Assembly (NCBI RefSeq): GCF_021596505.1
Contig: NZ_PJIZ01000010.1
Span: forward strand, 1 to 64,000
Source: Nostoc sp. CMAA1605
Lineage (GTDB): Bacteria; Cyanobacteriota; Cyanobacteriia; Cyanobacteriales; Nostocaceae
Direction of reading: 5' to 3'
DNA length: 64,000 nt
Made by a program: the position numbers and the translations under genes. Shown here in pieces: positions 8,098 through 16,234 of the stretch (the first letter of the stretch is position 1; each line of letters begins with the position of its first letter). Under the pieces are notes generated by a model that saw only the letters and a list, made by a program, of their open reading frames with translations, searched no databases and had not been told where the DNA came from.

Positions 8098-9278
8098 ATT
8101 TTTACGGTCAACTGATTATAAGCTTGAATCATTTGGCGTGCGATCGCATCCCAGCTAAAATTTTCTAAAGCATAATTTCTCGCATTCAAACCCCGACGCT
8201 GACATTCTTGGGGATTTTGCAAAGCTGTTTGTAGTAATTCCACCAACGATTCTACATTTGTTGTTCCCACCCAACCAGATTCACTATCTCGCACCTGTTC
8301 CCAAATATGTACTTGGTCAGAAATTACCACGGGTTTTCCTGCTACCATTGCCTCAGCAACAGCAATACCAAAGTTTTCATAGTAGGAAGGTAAAACAAAT
8401 AAATCAGCCGCCTGTAATAACCTGGTTTTTAATTCACCAGTGACAAAACCTGTAATTGTAGTGTGAGATTTTAAAGGCGAATTAGCAATTTGGTCTTTAA
8501 TTTTTTGTTCATAATCTGGGTCTTGGGGACTCGCACCAGACAAAATAAAATGAAAATTATTTCCTAACTCTAGCAGCTTCTCCAAAGCTGGAATCAGCAG
8601 ATTTAGCCCTTTTTTTGGGTCAAGCCGTGACATAAATAGCACCCAAGGGATATTCTCTTTTATTCCCCATTCCCCACTGATGAAAGTTTTAGCATTCTCA
8701 GGGGAAATTTGAGGCGGAATTACACCCAAAGGAATCACTAAATCTTTTGTATTAACACCAAATCTTGCTGATACTTTCGCTTCTTGCTCACTTGTAAAAT
8801 GAATCGCAGCCGCATTAGCTAAATTACCCTTTTCAATAATTTCTACATATAGCTTTTTTAATTGTTTTTTCTTTAATAAATCAGCCGGATCAAGTGTACC
8901 TAAAGGACGTAAAATATAAGGTAAATTTTCCTGACGACATACTAAAGCCGCCGCACTACTTACAGGCGAGAATAAAGCGTGAATATGCGCTATATCAAAC
9001 TCACTAGCATGATTTTTCAACCATTTGAGTAAATCTAGAGAAAATTTATAGCGACGAAATGGCGCGCAGCGAAAATAGATAATTTCATACCCATCCTGTG
9101 AAATGGGAACATTTAAAGGTACATCTAGAGGTTTTTGACCAGTATCACCATTACTATCTGTAGTTATTACCGTAACTTTCACACCTTCCTTAGCTAAAGC
9201 AGGTGCTAATCCCAAAACCATTTGACTAGGGCCACCATAAACCAAAGAAATAGAGGGAACAATTTGTAAAATTTTCAT
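8094..9278 (-). CDS. Glycosyltransferase, GT4 family
   Basis: A 394-residue GT-B-fold glycosyltransferase with no membrane segments. The N-terminal domain has the acceptor-side glycine loop YGGPSQM. The C-terminal domain has MSRLDPKKGLNLLIPA and the nucleotide-sugar E-x7-E motif in YYENFGIAVAEAM. It is the last of three minus-strand glycosyltransferases, which suggests synthesis of an exopolysaccharide or cell-envelope glycan. Sugar and acceptor cannot be read from the sequence. Confidence 0.9.
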   Translation of the reverse strand: MKILQIVPSISLVYGGPSQMVLGLAPALAKEGVKVTVITTDSNGDTGQKPLDVPLNVPISQDGYEIIYFRCAPFRRYKFSLDLLKWLKNHASEFDIAHIHALFSPVSSAAALVCRQENLPYILRPLGTLDPADLLKKKQLKKLYVEIIEKGNLANAAAIHFTSEQEAKVSARFGVNTKDLVIPLGVIPPQISPENAKTFISGEWGIKENIPWVLFMSRLDPKKGLNLLIPALEKLLELGNNFHFILSGASPQDPDYEQKIKDQIANSPLKSHTTITGFVTGELKTRLLQAADLFVLPSYYENFGIAVAEAMVAGKPVVISDQVHIWEQVRDSESGWVGTTNVESLVELLQTALQNPQECQRRGLNARNYALENFSWDAIARQMIQAYNQLTVKI

Positions 9279-9297
9279 CTTTAGACAAGGGAGGAGT

Positions 9298-9392
9298 AAT
9301 GAGTGCTGAGTGCTGTTAGCGGTAGCGCGGCGTTTAGCCGGTGCTGAGTGCTGAGTAATAAGTAATGACTATTGACTATTGACTATTGACTG
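9298..9392. repeat. Compound heptamer array with hairpin module
   Basis: GAGTGCT heptamers carry a 26-bp module at 9315-9340 (reverse orientation, GTTAGCGG to GGCGTTTAGCCG) bordered by GTGCT on both sides. A CTATTGA array (9366-9392) follows and overlaps the 3' end of the neighbouring glycosyltransferase gene. Confidence 0.85.
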
Positions 9393-10544
9393 ATAAAACT
9401 CAAACTGCTGCTTGGCTAAAGCCTTATTTGTGTATTGAGTCATTGCTTTTTGATATCCCAATTCAGCTAATTTATGTGCTAAATCTGGCTTTTCTATTAG
9501 TTGTAATAAACAGTCTGCTAAAGCTTCTGCTTTACCTTCAGGAAATACCATACCAGCTTCACCAATTACATAAGGTATTTCGCCTGAGTCAGAACCAACC
9601 ACAGGAACTTTACACGCCATAGCTTCAATAATTACATGACCAAATTGTTCTTTCCAACCAACGGAAGTCAGGGTTTTAAATTGATAGGTGGTTTCTGATG
9701 GTAGCACTAAGGTATTCATCAAATTAATATAATTAGCAACTTCATCATGAGGTACACTTTCTACAAATATCACTCTATCTTGTAGATTATTTTCGGCTGC
9801 TAATTGCACTAACTCTTCTTTTAAAATGCCACGCCCTAGTAACAATAATTTCCAATTTTTATCTTTTAGTATTACTAAAGACTGCAAAAGTGTTAATAAA
9901 CCCTTTTCAGGTACAAATCTCCCCACAAACCCGACAACAAAATCATTCGCTGCAATACCCAACTTAGCGGCTAATTCCGGTTGTGATTTGGGTGTAAATA
10001 GTGTTTCGTCAACACCTAATTGTGGCATGACTTTAATTGCACCTTGATAACCTCTTTGTCGCAAAATTTCCGCCCCATCCTGATTACCGGAAATAATACC
10101 GTGACTATGATTGAGGTTATATTTTTCTAGTAAAGCTATTGGTGGTTTTAATTCGTAAGGTAAATTCCACCAAGTGAAAAAGATATTTTTCGCCTTTAGT
10201 CCTAATAACTGATTTAAGAAAATCATCTGAGTATAAGCTAAACTCCTAGAACCCTGTTCTACTTGAATGATCTGGGGGCGAAATTGTCGCAACAAGGAGA
10301 TTAAATCAGCACCAAATGTTAGTAAGCCTTGATGATTTTGACTAAAGTTAGTAACTGGAACTATTTTAAATTTCCCTTCATCCCGATATTGAGTTTCAAT
10401 GACTTTATTTTGTACACCGCCAGGTTTCCAGACTTTAGGAACTACAGCTGTTACTTCAATCCCTGGTTCTAACTGAGATAAGGCACGCAACTTTTCACAG
10501 TTGAGGTCTACAATATACGTATGACTTGCAACTAAGATTCTCAT
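9369..10544 (-). CDS. Glycosyltransferase, GT4 family
   Basis: A 391-residue GT-B-fold glycosyltransferase. It has GFVGRFVPEKGLLTLLQSL at the start of the donor domain, LLLGRGILKEEL, and the donor-binding region GHVIIEAMACKVPVVGSDSGEIP. The last residues (SIVNSQ and the stop) are encoded by a CAATAGT heptamer array, so the native C-terminus has probably been replaced. It lies between the other two glycosyltransferases, with a MITE-like element upstream and a repeat array downstream. Confidence 0.9.
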   Translation of the reverse strand: MRILVASHTYIVDLNCEKLRALSQLEPGIEVTAVVPKVWKPGGVQNKVIETQYRDEGKFKIVPVTNFSQNHQGLLTFGADLISLLRQFRPQIIQVEQGSRSLAYTQMIFLNQLLGLKAKNIFFTWWNLPYELKPPIALLEKYNLNHSHGIISGNQDGAEILRQRGYQGAIKVMPQLGVDETLFTPKSQPELAAKLGIAANDFVVGFVGRFVPEKGLLTLLQSLVILKDKNWKLLLLGRGILKEELVQLAAENNLQDRVIFVESVPHDEVANYINLMNTLVLPSETTYQFKTLTSVGWKEQFGHVIIEAMACKVPVVGSDSGEIPYVIGEAGMVFPEGKAEALADCLLQLIEKPDLAHKLAELGYQKAMTQYTNKALAKQQFEFYQSIVNSQ

Positions 10545-10578
10545 AAATATTTACTACTATTTAGCTGTCAATACTTAA

Positions 10579-10746
10579 TTAAGTAGAACGGTGGAAATAA
10601 TTAAAGGTTAGGGTTGGTAGTGAGGACTTCAGTCCTCTCTTAGAGACACTCCGCAAACAAATAAGGACTAAAGTCCTTACTACAAAACGAATTTCCCAAT
10701 TTTTACATTGCTTAATGTAGTTTGGTTTTTTCGCACCGAATTACTT
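10579..10746. mobile_element. MITE-like element, copy 1
   Basis: About 168 bp without coding capacity. The left end is TTAAGTAGAACGGTG and the right end CGCACCGAATTACTTA, an imperfect terminal inverted repeat. Inside are AGGACTTCAGTCCT and AGGACTAAAGTCCT palindromes. Its right part (AAACTACATTAAG when reversed, next to AAAAAACC) matches the left part of the copy at 24564 in opposite orientation. It sits between two glycosyltransferase genes. Confidence 0.7.
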
Positions 10747-10752
10747 AGTTTT

Positions 10753-10778
10753 CACTAACGACTAATGACTAATGACTC
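10753..10778. repeat. ACTAATG heptamer array overlapping a gene 3' end
   Basis: Three to four CATTAGT-type heptamers (minus strand) form the last six codons and stop of the GT2 gene. Confidence 0.75.
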
Positions 10779-11792
10779 TGAACTCTTAGTTATTGATTCT
10801 TGATCAAGACGACTATAAATTTGTCCATCATCCCAAAGAGATCGGATAAGACTCCGTAAAGCATTGAAAAAACCCAAGATATAGAAAATACCACGGGTTA
10901 AAACTTTAATTGGTGAACCACTTTTATGACAGGGGGGACGACCAAGGACGTGACAATCAAATAACCTGGCGTATAGACGTAACGCTTGGCTAACGGTGAG
11001 GTTTTTCATCGCCATCAGGAAATGATTGTGGTAGAAGGTGAATTGATATTCGAGCGATCGCATACTAATATCATGACACCCCCCTGTTTCTTCTCCTAAA
11101 TGGACTAAACAAGCCTCTGGGTCATACCAAATTTTATATCCTGTCTGGCGGAACCTCAGACAAAAATCTGATTCTTCTCGGACAGCACTACCCCTAAATC
11201 TCTCATCAAACCGCAGTCCATACTTAGTGAAGATTTCCCGCCGGAAAGACATATTACAACCCCTCGCACTTAACACTTGTTGGGGCTTAATGGTATGTAC
11301 TAAATCGATATGATACCAAGCAATCCCAGGGTTCATGGCCTCTGGGGGTAAATATTCAATCTCAAACTCTCCCTTAGACTCACCTAATTTCATTCTGTCA
11401 AACACCCGTCCAGCTACCGCCCCTATCTCTGGGCTTTGCAGATAATTTTTGACATGATTTGAGATATAGTCAGGCGTTAATTTGACATCATCATCAATGA
11501 AAATAATAATTTCACCCGCAGACCTTCTCACCCCATAATTTCGCGCCCCTGGTAAACTCGCCCAACTTAAGCGAAACCATTTAATTTTTGCTTTTGCGGC
11601 TAATTCTTCCAGATAGCTTTGTATGTCTGCTTGATGCGTCGGTGATTGATCTACTACCAAAACTTCAAAATTTGGGTAATTTTGATTTAAAACATCTGCA
11701 ATGCTATCTCGCAGTGGTTCTTCTCGCCCATAGGTAGGGATAATTACAGTCACTAAGGGATGATGATTTGTGGAAGAATCAGAAAATTCCAT
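10755..11792 (-). CDS. Glycosyltransferase, GT2 family
   Basis: A 345-residue GT-A-fold inverting glycosyltransferase. The N-terminal nucleotide-binding part reads VIIPTYGREEPLRDSI with VLVVDQSPT. The metal-binding DxD is in IIFIDDDVKLTPDY (near residue 97). RGCNMSFRREIF and VREESDFCLRFRQTGYKIWYDPEA are typical of the catalytic Glu/Asp region. The final residues SLVISR and the stop are encoded by CATTAGT heptamers. It is the first gene of the three-gene glycosyltransferase run. Confidence 0.9.
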   Translation of the reverse strand: MEFSDSSTNHHPLVTVIIPTYGREEPLRDSIADVLNQNYPNFEVLVVDQSPTHQADIQSYLEELAAKAKIKWFRLSWASLPGARNYGVRRSAGEIIIFIDDDVKLTPDYISNHVKNYLQSPEIGAVAGRVFDRMKLGESKGEFEIEYLPPEAMNPGIAWYHIDLVHTIKPQQVLSARGCNMSFRREIFTKYGLRFDERFRGSAVREESDFCLRFRQTGYKIWYDPEACLVHLGEETGGCHDISMRSLEYQFTFYHNHFLMAMKNLTVSQALRLYARLFDCHVLGRPPCHKSGSPIKVLTRGIFYILGFFNALRSLIRSLWDDGQIYSRLDQESITKSSESLVISR

Positions 11793-12123
11793 AATTTTAA
11801 CGTTTTTATACCCTTTATTTAGGTTTACATCTACTTAAATCTCAAACACTAAAGTCGTATAATTTTTAGAGTATGTTGCGTGCGATATCATTTTAGTTCC
11901 TCTAGCCTATAGGAAGCAAACTACACCACAGCGATCGCTCTCTAGTCAACCAAGTTTAGATTGACCTTACCGTAGCAGACGCACCACAACTGACGCACCC
12001 TACAGTTTAGATATTTTTTTATCTGGAAGTCCCTAACGAACGATTAACGATGATCTCTGTGAACCCACCCCTACAAATGTCTACAGAATTACAAGACTTT
12101 AATTCACATTAAAATCAATTGCC
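11793..12123. other. Intergenic region upstream of the GT2 gene
   Basis: About 330 bp holding the putative promoter of the glycosyltransferase run (minus strand) and the 3' flank of psaK. It contains one HIP1-like octamer near 11931. No coding sequence or RNA was recognised. Confidence 0.4.
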
Positions 12124-12156
12124 AAAAAAAGAACCAGGGAATATTTTCTCTGGTTC
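12124..12156 (-). terminator. Rho-independent terminator of psaK
   Basis: On the minus strand GAACCAG and CTGGTTC pair across a 12-nt interior that can extend the stem. A run of seven T follows. It lies about 120 nt after the psaK stop, giving a long 3' untranslated region. Confidence 0.85.
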
Positions 12157-12278
12157 ATAGATACAGACACAACAATCAATAACTAAATTATTTAGTTCAG
12201 CATGGAGTAAGTAGAGATACCACCTGAAATGAGCAAAAAACTTTTGCGGTTGGAGTGTTTATTTCTTGGTTTTTTGTA

Positions 12279-12539
12279 CTAGAATCTACCTAGATAGTGC
12301 AGTCCTAAGATTGTTCCTGCTCCTAAAATGTGACCAAACGCAGTAGTTGCTAATAATGCAGGTAAACCGAAGCCACCGAAGAGATTAGCAGAAGGTAAAG
12401 CGGGTTCTGAACTGGGATGTTTGATGCTGGATTTACCAAAGGCAATGGCAATGATATTGGCAACAATCATGATAATGCCGATTGAGGGATTCCATTGCAA
12501 TGGCGCAGTTGCAGCAGCGAGTAAGGTTGAAGTTAACAC
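12279..12539 (-). CDS. psaK: Photosystem I reaction centre subunit PsaK
   Basis: PsaK is a two-helix thylakoid protein at the edge of photosystem I that binds chlorophyll. The sequence has TSTLLAAATAPLQWNPSIG, the first helix IIMIVANIIAIAFG, the stroma-side EPALPSANLFGGFGLPALLATT and the second helix ending GAGTILGLHYLGRF. I chose the GTG at 12539, giving 86 residues. That matches the family length, and the codon is preceded by AGGAG with 9-nt spacing. The upstream ATG at 12641 would add 34 residues unlike any PsaK leader and lacks a ribosome-binding site. A terminator lies at 12124-12156. Divergent to it is a predicted small RNA. Confidence 0.9.
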   Translation of the reverse strand: MLTSTLLAAATAPLQWNPSIGIIMIVANIIAIAFGKSSIKHPSSEPALPSANLFGGFGLPALLATTAFGHILGAGTILGLHYLGRF

Positions 12540-12552
12540 CTGAATAAGCTCC

Positions 12553-12557
12553 TGACA
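12553..12557 (-). promoter_or_regulatory. Shine-Dalgarno deciding the psaK start
   Basis: AGGAG on the minus strand lies nine bases before the GTG at 12539. It supports the short 86-residue PsaK over the 120-residue reading. Confidence 0.7.
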
Positions 12558-12770
12558 TTTATTTTGATGATTGAGGATATCATCTGAAAAATCCCGCAAT
12601 AAATTCAAGAGAAATTCCGATTTTGCATCAATATTTAACATTCATTTTCAATACTTCATAAATTTAGTGGTCTGACGTATTAAATATAAATGAGGGGTTT
12701 GTAGTTGCGATTTATCGCTGAAAAGTTAAATATGAGTCCTAAAGCTAAGTTCTTGATGTTGTATCTACTT

Positions 12771-12800
12771 TGACATCTTGATGAAGATTATTGTTATAAT
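12771..12800 (+). promoter_or_regulatory. Consensus sigma-70 promoter of a predicted small RNA
   Basis: TTGACA at 12771-12776 and TATAAT at 12795-12800, with an 18-bp spacer. Both hexamers match the consensus perfectly, and no protein gene starts downstream on this strand for more than 2 kb. Confidence 0.75.
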
Positions 12801-12806
12801 TCTTTA

Positions 12807-12910
12807 AGTTGTGATGCGATCGCCATCATCCGAAAAACCAATATATTGGAGGCGATCGCTAACAAGTGATGACTAATGACCAATCCCCTACCCGAAAGTA
12901 GGGGTTTTTT
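12807..12910 (+). ncRNA. Predicted intergenic small RNA next to psaK
   Basis: A transcript of about 100 nt is predicted between the consensus promoter (12771-12800) and a strong terminator (12885-12910), in the gap between psaK and the M3 peptidase gene, both on the other strand. It contains two HIP1 octamers (GCGATCGC) and could in principle encode a 20-residue peptide (12814-12876), but that ORF has no ribosome-binding site. I cannot assign it to a known family. A regulatory RNA is the simplest reading of promoter plus terminator without a gene. Confidence 0.6.
12885..12910 (+). terminator. Rho-independent terminator of the predicted small RNA
   Basis: CCCCTAC, CCGAAA loop, GTAGGGG and six T form a 7-bp perfect stem. 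It works only in the plus direction, where there is no upstream protein gene. Confidence 0.85.
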
Positions 12911-13014
12911 ATTTTTAGGGGTGTGAGGGTGTGAGGGTGTGAGGGTGTAAGGGTGTGAGGATTTATATTGATTATTTCCCCTACACCCCTACACCCCTAA
13001 ACCCCTACACCCCT
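12911..13014. repeat. Facing GGGTGTGA and CCCCTACA repeat arrays
   Basis: G-rich GGGTGTGA-type units (12917-12960) face C-rich CCCCTACA-type units (12977-13014) across a 16-nt AT-rich spacer, so the two arrays can pair imperfectly. The right array runs into the end of the M3 peptidase gene and supplies its final codons and stop. Confidence 0.8.
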
Positions 13015-15114
13015 ATTTTCCAACAACCCGTTATGTCTGAGTAAAGACGCTGTACTTGGTTGACGACCACGGAATGATTGAAACACCTGCATGGGGTGTT
13101 GACTACCACCAAGAGCTAGTACAGTATCTCTGTAACGTCTACCGGTGGCTTTAATCGCTTCCTCGTCTTCTAGTCCCGCTTCTTCAAAGGCTGCAAAAGC
13201 ATCTGCACTTAGCACTTCAGCCCACTTGTAACTGTAGTAACCTGCCGCATAACCACCTTCAAAAATATGCCCAAAGGCACACAAAAACGCATCCTCTGGA
13301 AGTGGGGGTAACACAGTCGTAGTTTTAGCTACACGGTGACGCACATCGGCGGCGGTTTCTTTCCCACCTGGACGATAGCGAGAGTGTAATTCTATATCTA
13401 CACTACTAAAGTGAATTTGCCGCAAAATGGCACTACCACTCATGTAATTGCGCGCTGCTAGCAGTTTTTGATAATAATGCTCTGGTAGCGGTTCACCAGT
13501 TTCATAATGCTGCGCCATACTAAACAAAGTGGTGCGCTCATAACACCAGTTTTCCATAAACTGGCTCGGTAATTCAACTGCATCCCACTCGACGTTATTA
13601 ATACCCGATGCTCCACTGTAGTCAACCTTAGTCAACATATGATGCAAACCGTGACCAAATTCGTGGAACAGGGTTTCAACTTCATAGAAAGTCATCAAGC
13701 TGGGTTTACCATCCACTGGCGGCGTTTGGTTACAAATTAAATACGCCACTGGTAAGCGGATAGACGTTACACCATTGTCCGTAATCTTGCGGCGATTGAT
13801 ACAGACATCCATCCAAGCACCACCACGCTTTTCAGCAGGACGGCTGTAGGGGTCTAGATAAAAGTAGGCGATGGGGCTACCTGTTTCATCCGCAATTTGG
13901 AAATAACGGACATTTTCATGCCAAACTGGGGCTTGACCATCAGCCGGGGTGACGGTGATGCCAAATAGCCGCTTTACTAAACCAAACAAGCCTGCTAAGA
14001 CTTGGGGGAGAGGAAAGTAAGGACGTAATTCTTCGGCTGTGAAAGCAAATTTTTCTTCCCGTTGTCTCTCCGCCCAAAAACTTAAATCCCAGTGTCGCAA
14101 ATTTTCGGCTTCGGCTGCACCTTTAGCAGCAGCAAAAGCTTTGAGAGCAGCTAAATCTTGGGTAGCAGCGTCATAACTGACACTACGCAACTCTTCTAAG
14201 AGTGCTTCCACCGCCTCGACATTGGGAGCCATTTTACTAGCTAAACTCAATTCGGCAAAATTCTCAAAACCCAATAAATTCGCTAGTTCTTGGCGTAATT
14301 CCAAAATTCGTTCGATGAGGGGGTGATTATCTAACTCCCCAGACGCAGCACGGGTGATGTAGGCTGTGTAGATTTTTTCACGCAAATCCCTGCGGGTACT
14401 ATGCTGCATGAAAGGACTGTAACTGGGAAAGTCCAATGTAATGCGCCAAGGGCCATTTTCTGGTGTGGCGGTTTCTTCTCCTGCTGCGCGTGCTGCTTGT
14501 GCGGCTAAACTGAGTAAGCTTTGGGGTAAACCGTCAACTTCTTCTTTAGTGGTCAGGGTTAAACTAAAGGCTTTGGTAGCATCTAAGACATGGTTAGAGA
14601 ACTTAGTAGAAAGTTCTGCTAATTCCATTTGAATAGCGTTGAAACGTTCCCGTGCTTCTCCTTCTAAGCCCACGCCAGAAAGTTCAGCATCACGAATAGC
14701 TGCTTCCACAATTCTTTGTTGTGCTGACTCTAAAGTCTGCCAACTATCACTAGCGCGGAGTTGTTTAAAAGCATTGTATATAGGTTGACTTTGGCCTAGT
14801 TTGTTCATGAACTGTATAACTTGGGGTTGTACAGTTTCATAAGCTTCACGCAATTCTGGACTATTTTTCACACCCATTAAATGATTAACTATGCCCCAAC
14901 TCCAAGATAGTTTTTCACCCAGATGTTCTAGGGGTTCTACTAAATCATTCCAAGTGGGTTGGACATTAGCTTCTAAAGCGGTAAGTTGTTGGTCGAGTTC
15001 TGCCAACAGCTGCTCAAAGGCTGGTATGACTTGGTTTGGTGTGAGGTCAGCAAACGGAGGTAAGCCAGAACCTTTGAGTAGAGGATTTTTAGGAATAGAA
15101 GTATTTGCACTCAT
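12997..15114 (-). CDS. prlC: M3 family oligopeptidase (oligopeptidase A type)
   Basis: A 705-residue cytoplasmic zinc metallopeptidase that degrades short peptides, including cleaved signal peptides in characterised relatives. The zinc site is HEFGH at residues 484-488 (catalytic Glu485), with the third ligand in VELPSQ (Glu514). The C-terminal FGHIFEGGYAAGYYSYKWAE is typical of the family. The last residues RGVGV and the TAG stop are encoded by a CCCCTACA repeat array, so the original C-terminus has been altered at its tip. It stands alone. Confidence 0.93.
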   Translation of the reverse strand: MSANTSIPKNPLLKGSGLPPFADLTPNQVIPAFEQLLAELDQQLTALEANVQPTWNDLVEPLEHLGEKLSWSWGIVNHLMGVKNSPELREAYETVQPQVIQFMNKLGQSQPIYNAFKQLRASDSWQTLESAQQRIVEAAIRDAELSGVGLEGEARERFNAIQMELAELSTKFSNHVLDATKAFSLTLTTKEEVDGLPQSLLSLAAQAARAAGEETATPENGPWRITLDFPSYSPFMQHSTRRDLREKIYTAYITRAASGELDNHPLIERILELRQELANLLGFENFAELSLASKMAPNVEAVEALLEELRSVSYDAATQDLAALKAFAAAKGAAEAENLRHWDLSFWAERQREEKFAFTAEELRPYFPLPQVLAGLFGLVKRLFGITVTPADGQAPVWHENVRYFQIADETGSPIAYFYLDPYSRPAEKRGGAWMDVCINRRKITDNGVTSIRLPVAYLICNQTPPVDGKPSLMTFYEVETLFHEFGHGLHHMLTKVDYSGASGINNVEWDAVELPSQFMENWCYERTTLFSMAQHYETGEPLPEHYYQKLLAARNYMSGSAILRQIHFSSVDIELHSRYRPGGKETAADVRHRVAKTTTVLPPLPEDAFLCAFGHIFEGGYAAGYYSYKWAEVLSADAFAAFEEAGLEDEEAIKATGRRYRDTVLALGGSQHPMQVFQSFRGRQPSTASLLRHNGLLENRGVGV

Positions 15115-15297
15115 GGTTTTATTTTGAGCAGCAGTTGAAGGATAAAAATCGATTGTAATGTAATTTTTTTCTATTTTTCATGTAGTGATAACGGCAATCA
15201 ACTGTGTTAACACTTAGCACAAAGTCACAGAAACGGTATAGAGTTTTGACACTTTTCCAGAGATAATCAATACCGATATAACCTTGGGTGCTGAGAA

Positions 15298-16086
15298 ATG
15301 AAATTACTCCTCTCTGTTTTACTGACACCTATAGCCGTACTTTTAGCTTCTGGTCAGGCGTTAGCCGCACTGCAAACTAAAACTATCGAATATAAAGACG
15401 GGAATACAGTTTTAGAAGGCTATCTAGCCTATGACGATGCCATTAAAGGTAAACGTCCTGGTGTGTTGGTGGTGCATGAATGGGATGGCTTACAATCCTA
15501 TGCTAAAAGACGCACTGAACAATTAGCAAAAATGGGTTATGTGGCTTTTGCTGCTGATATTTACGGTAAAGGTATTAGACCCAAAACTACGGAAGAATCA
15601 GGTAAACAGGCGACACTATACCGTCAAAATCGACCTTTATTAAGGTCAAGAGTTAATGCCGGGTTAAAAGTTTTACAATCAAATCCCCTAACCGATGTCA
15701 AACGTATTGCCGCCATTGGTTATTGTTTTGGTGGTGGGACTGTTTTAGAGTTAGCGCGTAGCGGTGCCAATATTGCCGGAGTGGTAAGTTTTCACGGCAA
15801 CTTAGACACCCCCAACCCCGGCGATGCGAAGAATATCAAAGCGAAAGTCTTAGTATTACATGGTGCTGATGACCCATTTATCCCAGAGACACAGCTAAAA
15901 GCCTTTGAAACGGAAATGCGTCAAGCTAATGTAGACTGGCAATTAATTTCCTATGGTGGGACAGTCCATAGTTTCACCAACCCAGATGCCAAAGGTGAAA
16001 TTAAAGGTGCAGAATACAACCCCATAGCTGACCAACGTTCCTGGCAAGCAATGCAGCAATTTTTCGCTGAGATATTCCGTAAATAG
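15298..16086 (+). CDS. Dienelactone hydrolase family protein, secreted
   Basis: A 262-residue alpha/beta hydrolase. The N-terminal signal peptide is residues ~1-23 (LLSVLLTPIAVLLASGQALA), so it is probably periplasmic. The catalytic triad can be assigned from motifs: Cys in IGYCFGGGTV, Asp in HGADDPFIP and His in GTVHSFTNP. Relatives hydrolyse dienelactones, but most family members have unknown natural esters as substrates. A GGGCATT heptamer array begins immediately after the stop. Confidence 0.88.
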   Translation: MKLLLSVLLTPIAVLLASGQALAALQTKTIEYKDGNTVLEGYLAYDDAIKGKRPGVLVVHEWDGLQSYAKRRTEQLAKMGYVAFAADIYGKGIRPKTTEESGKQATLYRQNRPLLRSRVNAGLKVLQSNPLTDVKRIAAIGYCFGGGTVLELARSGANIAGVVSFHGNLDTPNPGDAKNIKAKVLVLHGADDPFIPETQLKAFETEMRQANVDWQLISYGGTVHSFTNPDAKGEIKGAEYNPIADQRSWQAMQQFFAEIFRK

Positions 16087-16137
16087 GGCATTGCGAATGG
16101 GGCATTGGGTATTGGGCATTGGGCATTGGGCATGGGG
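16087..16137. repeat. GGGCATT heptamer array
   Basis: About six GGGCATT/GGGTATT heptamers follow directly after the stop of the dienelactone hydrolase gene. Confidence 0.75.
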
Positions 16138-16199
16138 AAATAGTGCGGAGGTTATATGAATACTGGATTAATCTTTAATTAATATGGGAAATATTAATT

Positions 16200-16232
16200 C
16201 CCTATTCCCTATTCCCCATTCCCCATTCCCCA
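16200..16232. repeat. CCCTATT/CCCCATT heptamer array
   Basis: Four to five heptamers end three bases before the likely ATG of the alcohol dehydrogenase gene. They would encode the implausible N-terminus FPIPHSPFP if the upstream ATG at 16184 were used. Confidence 0.75.
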
Positions 16233-16234
16233 AT

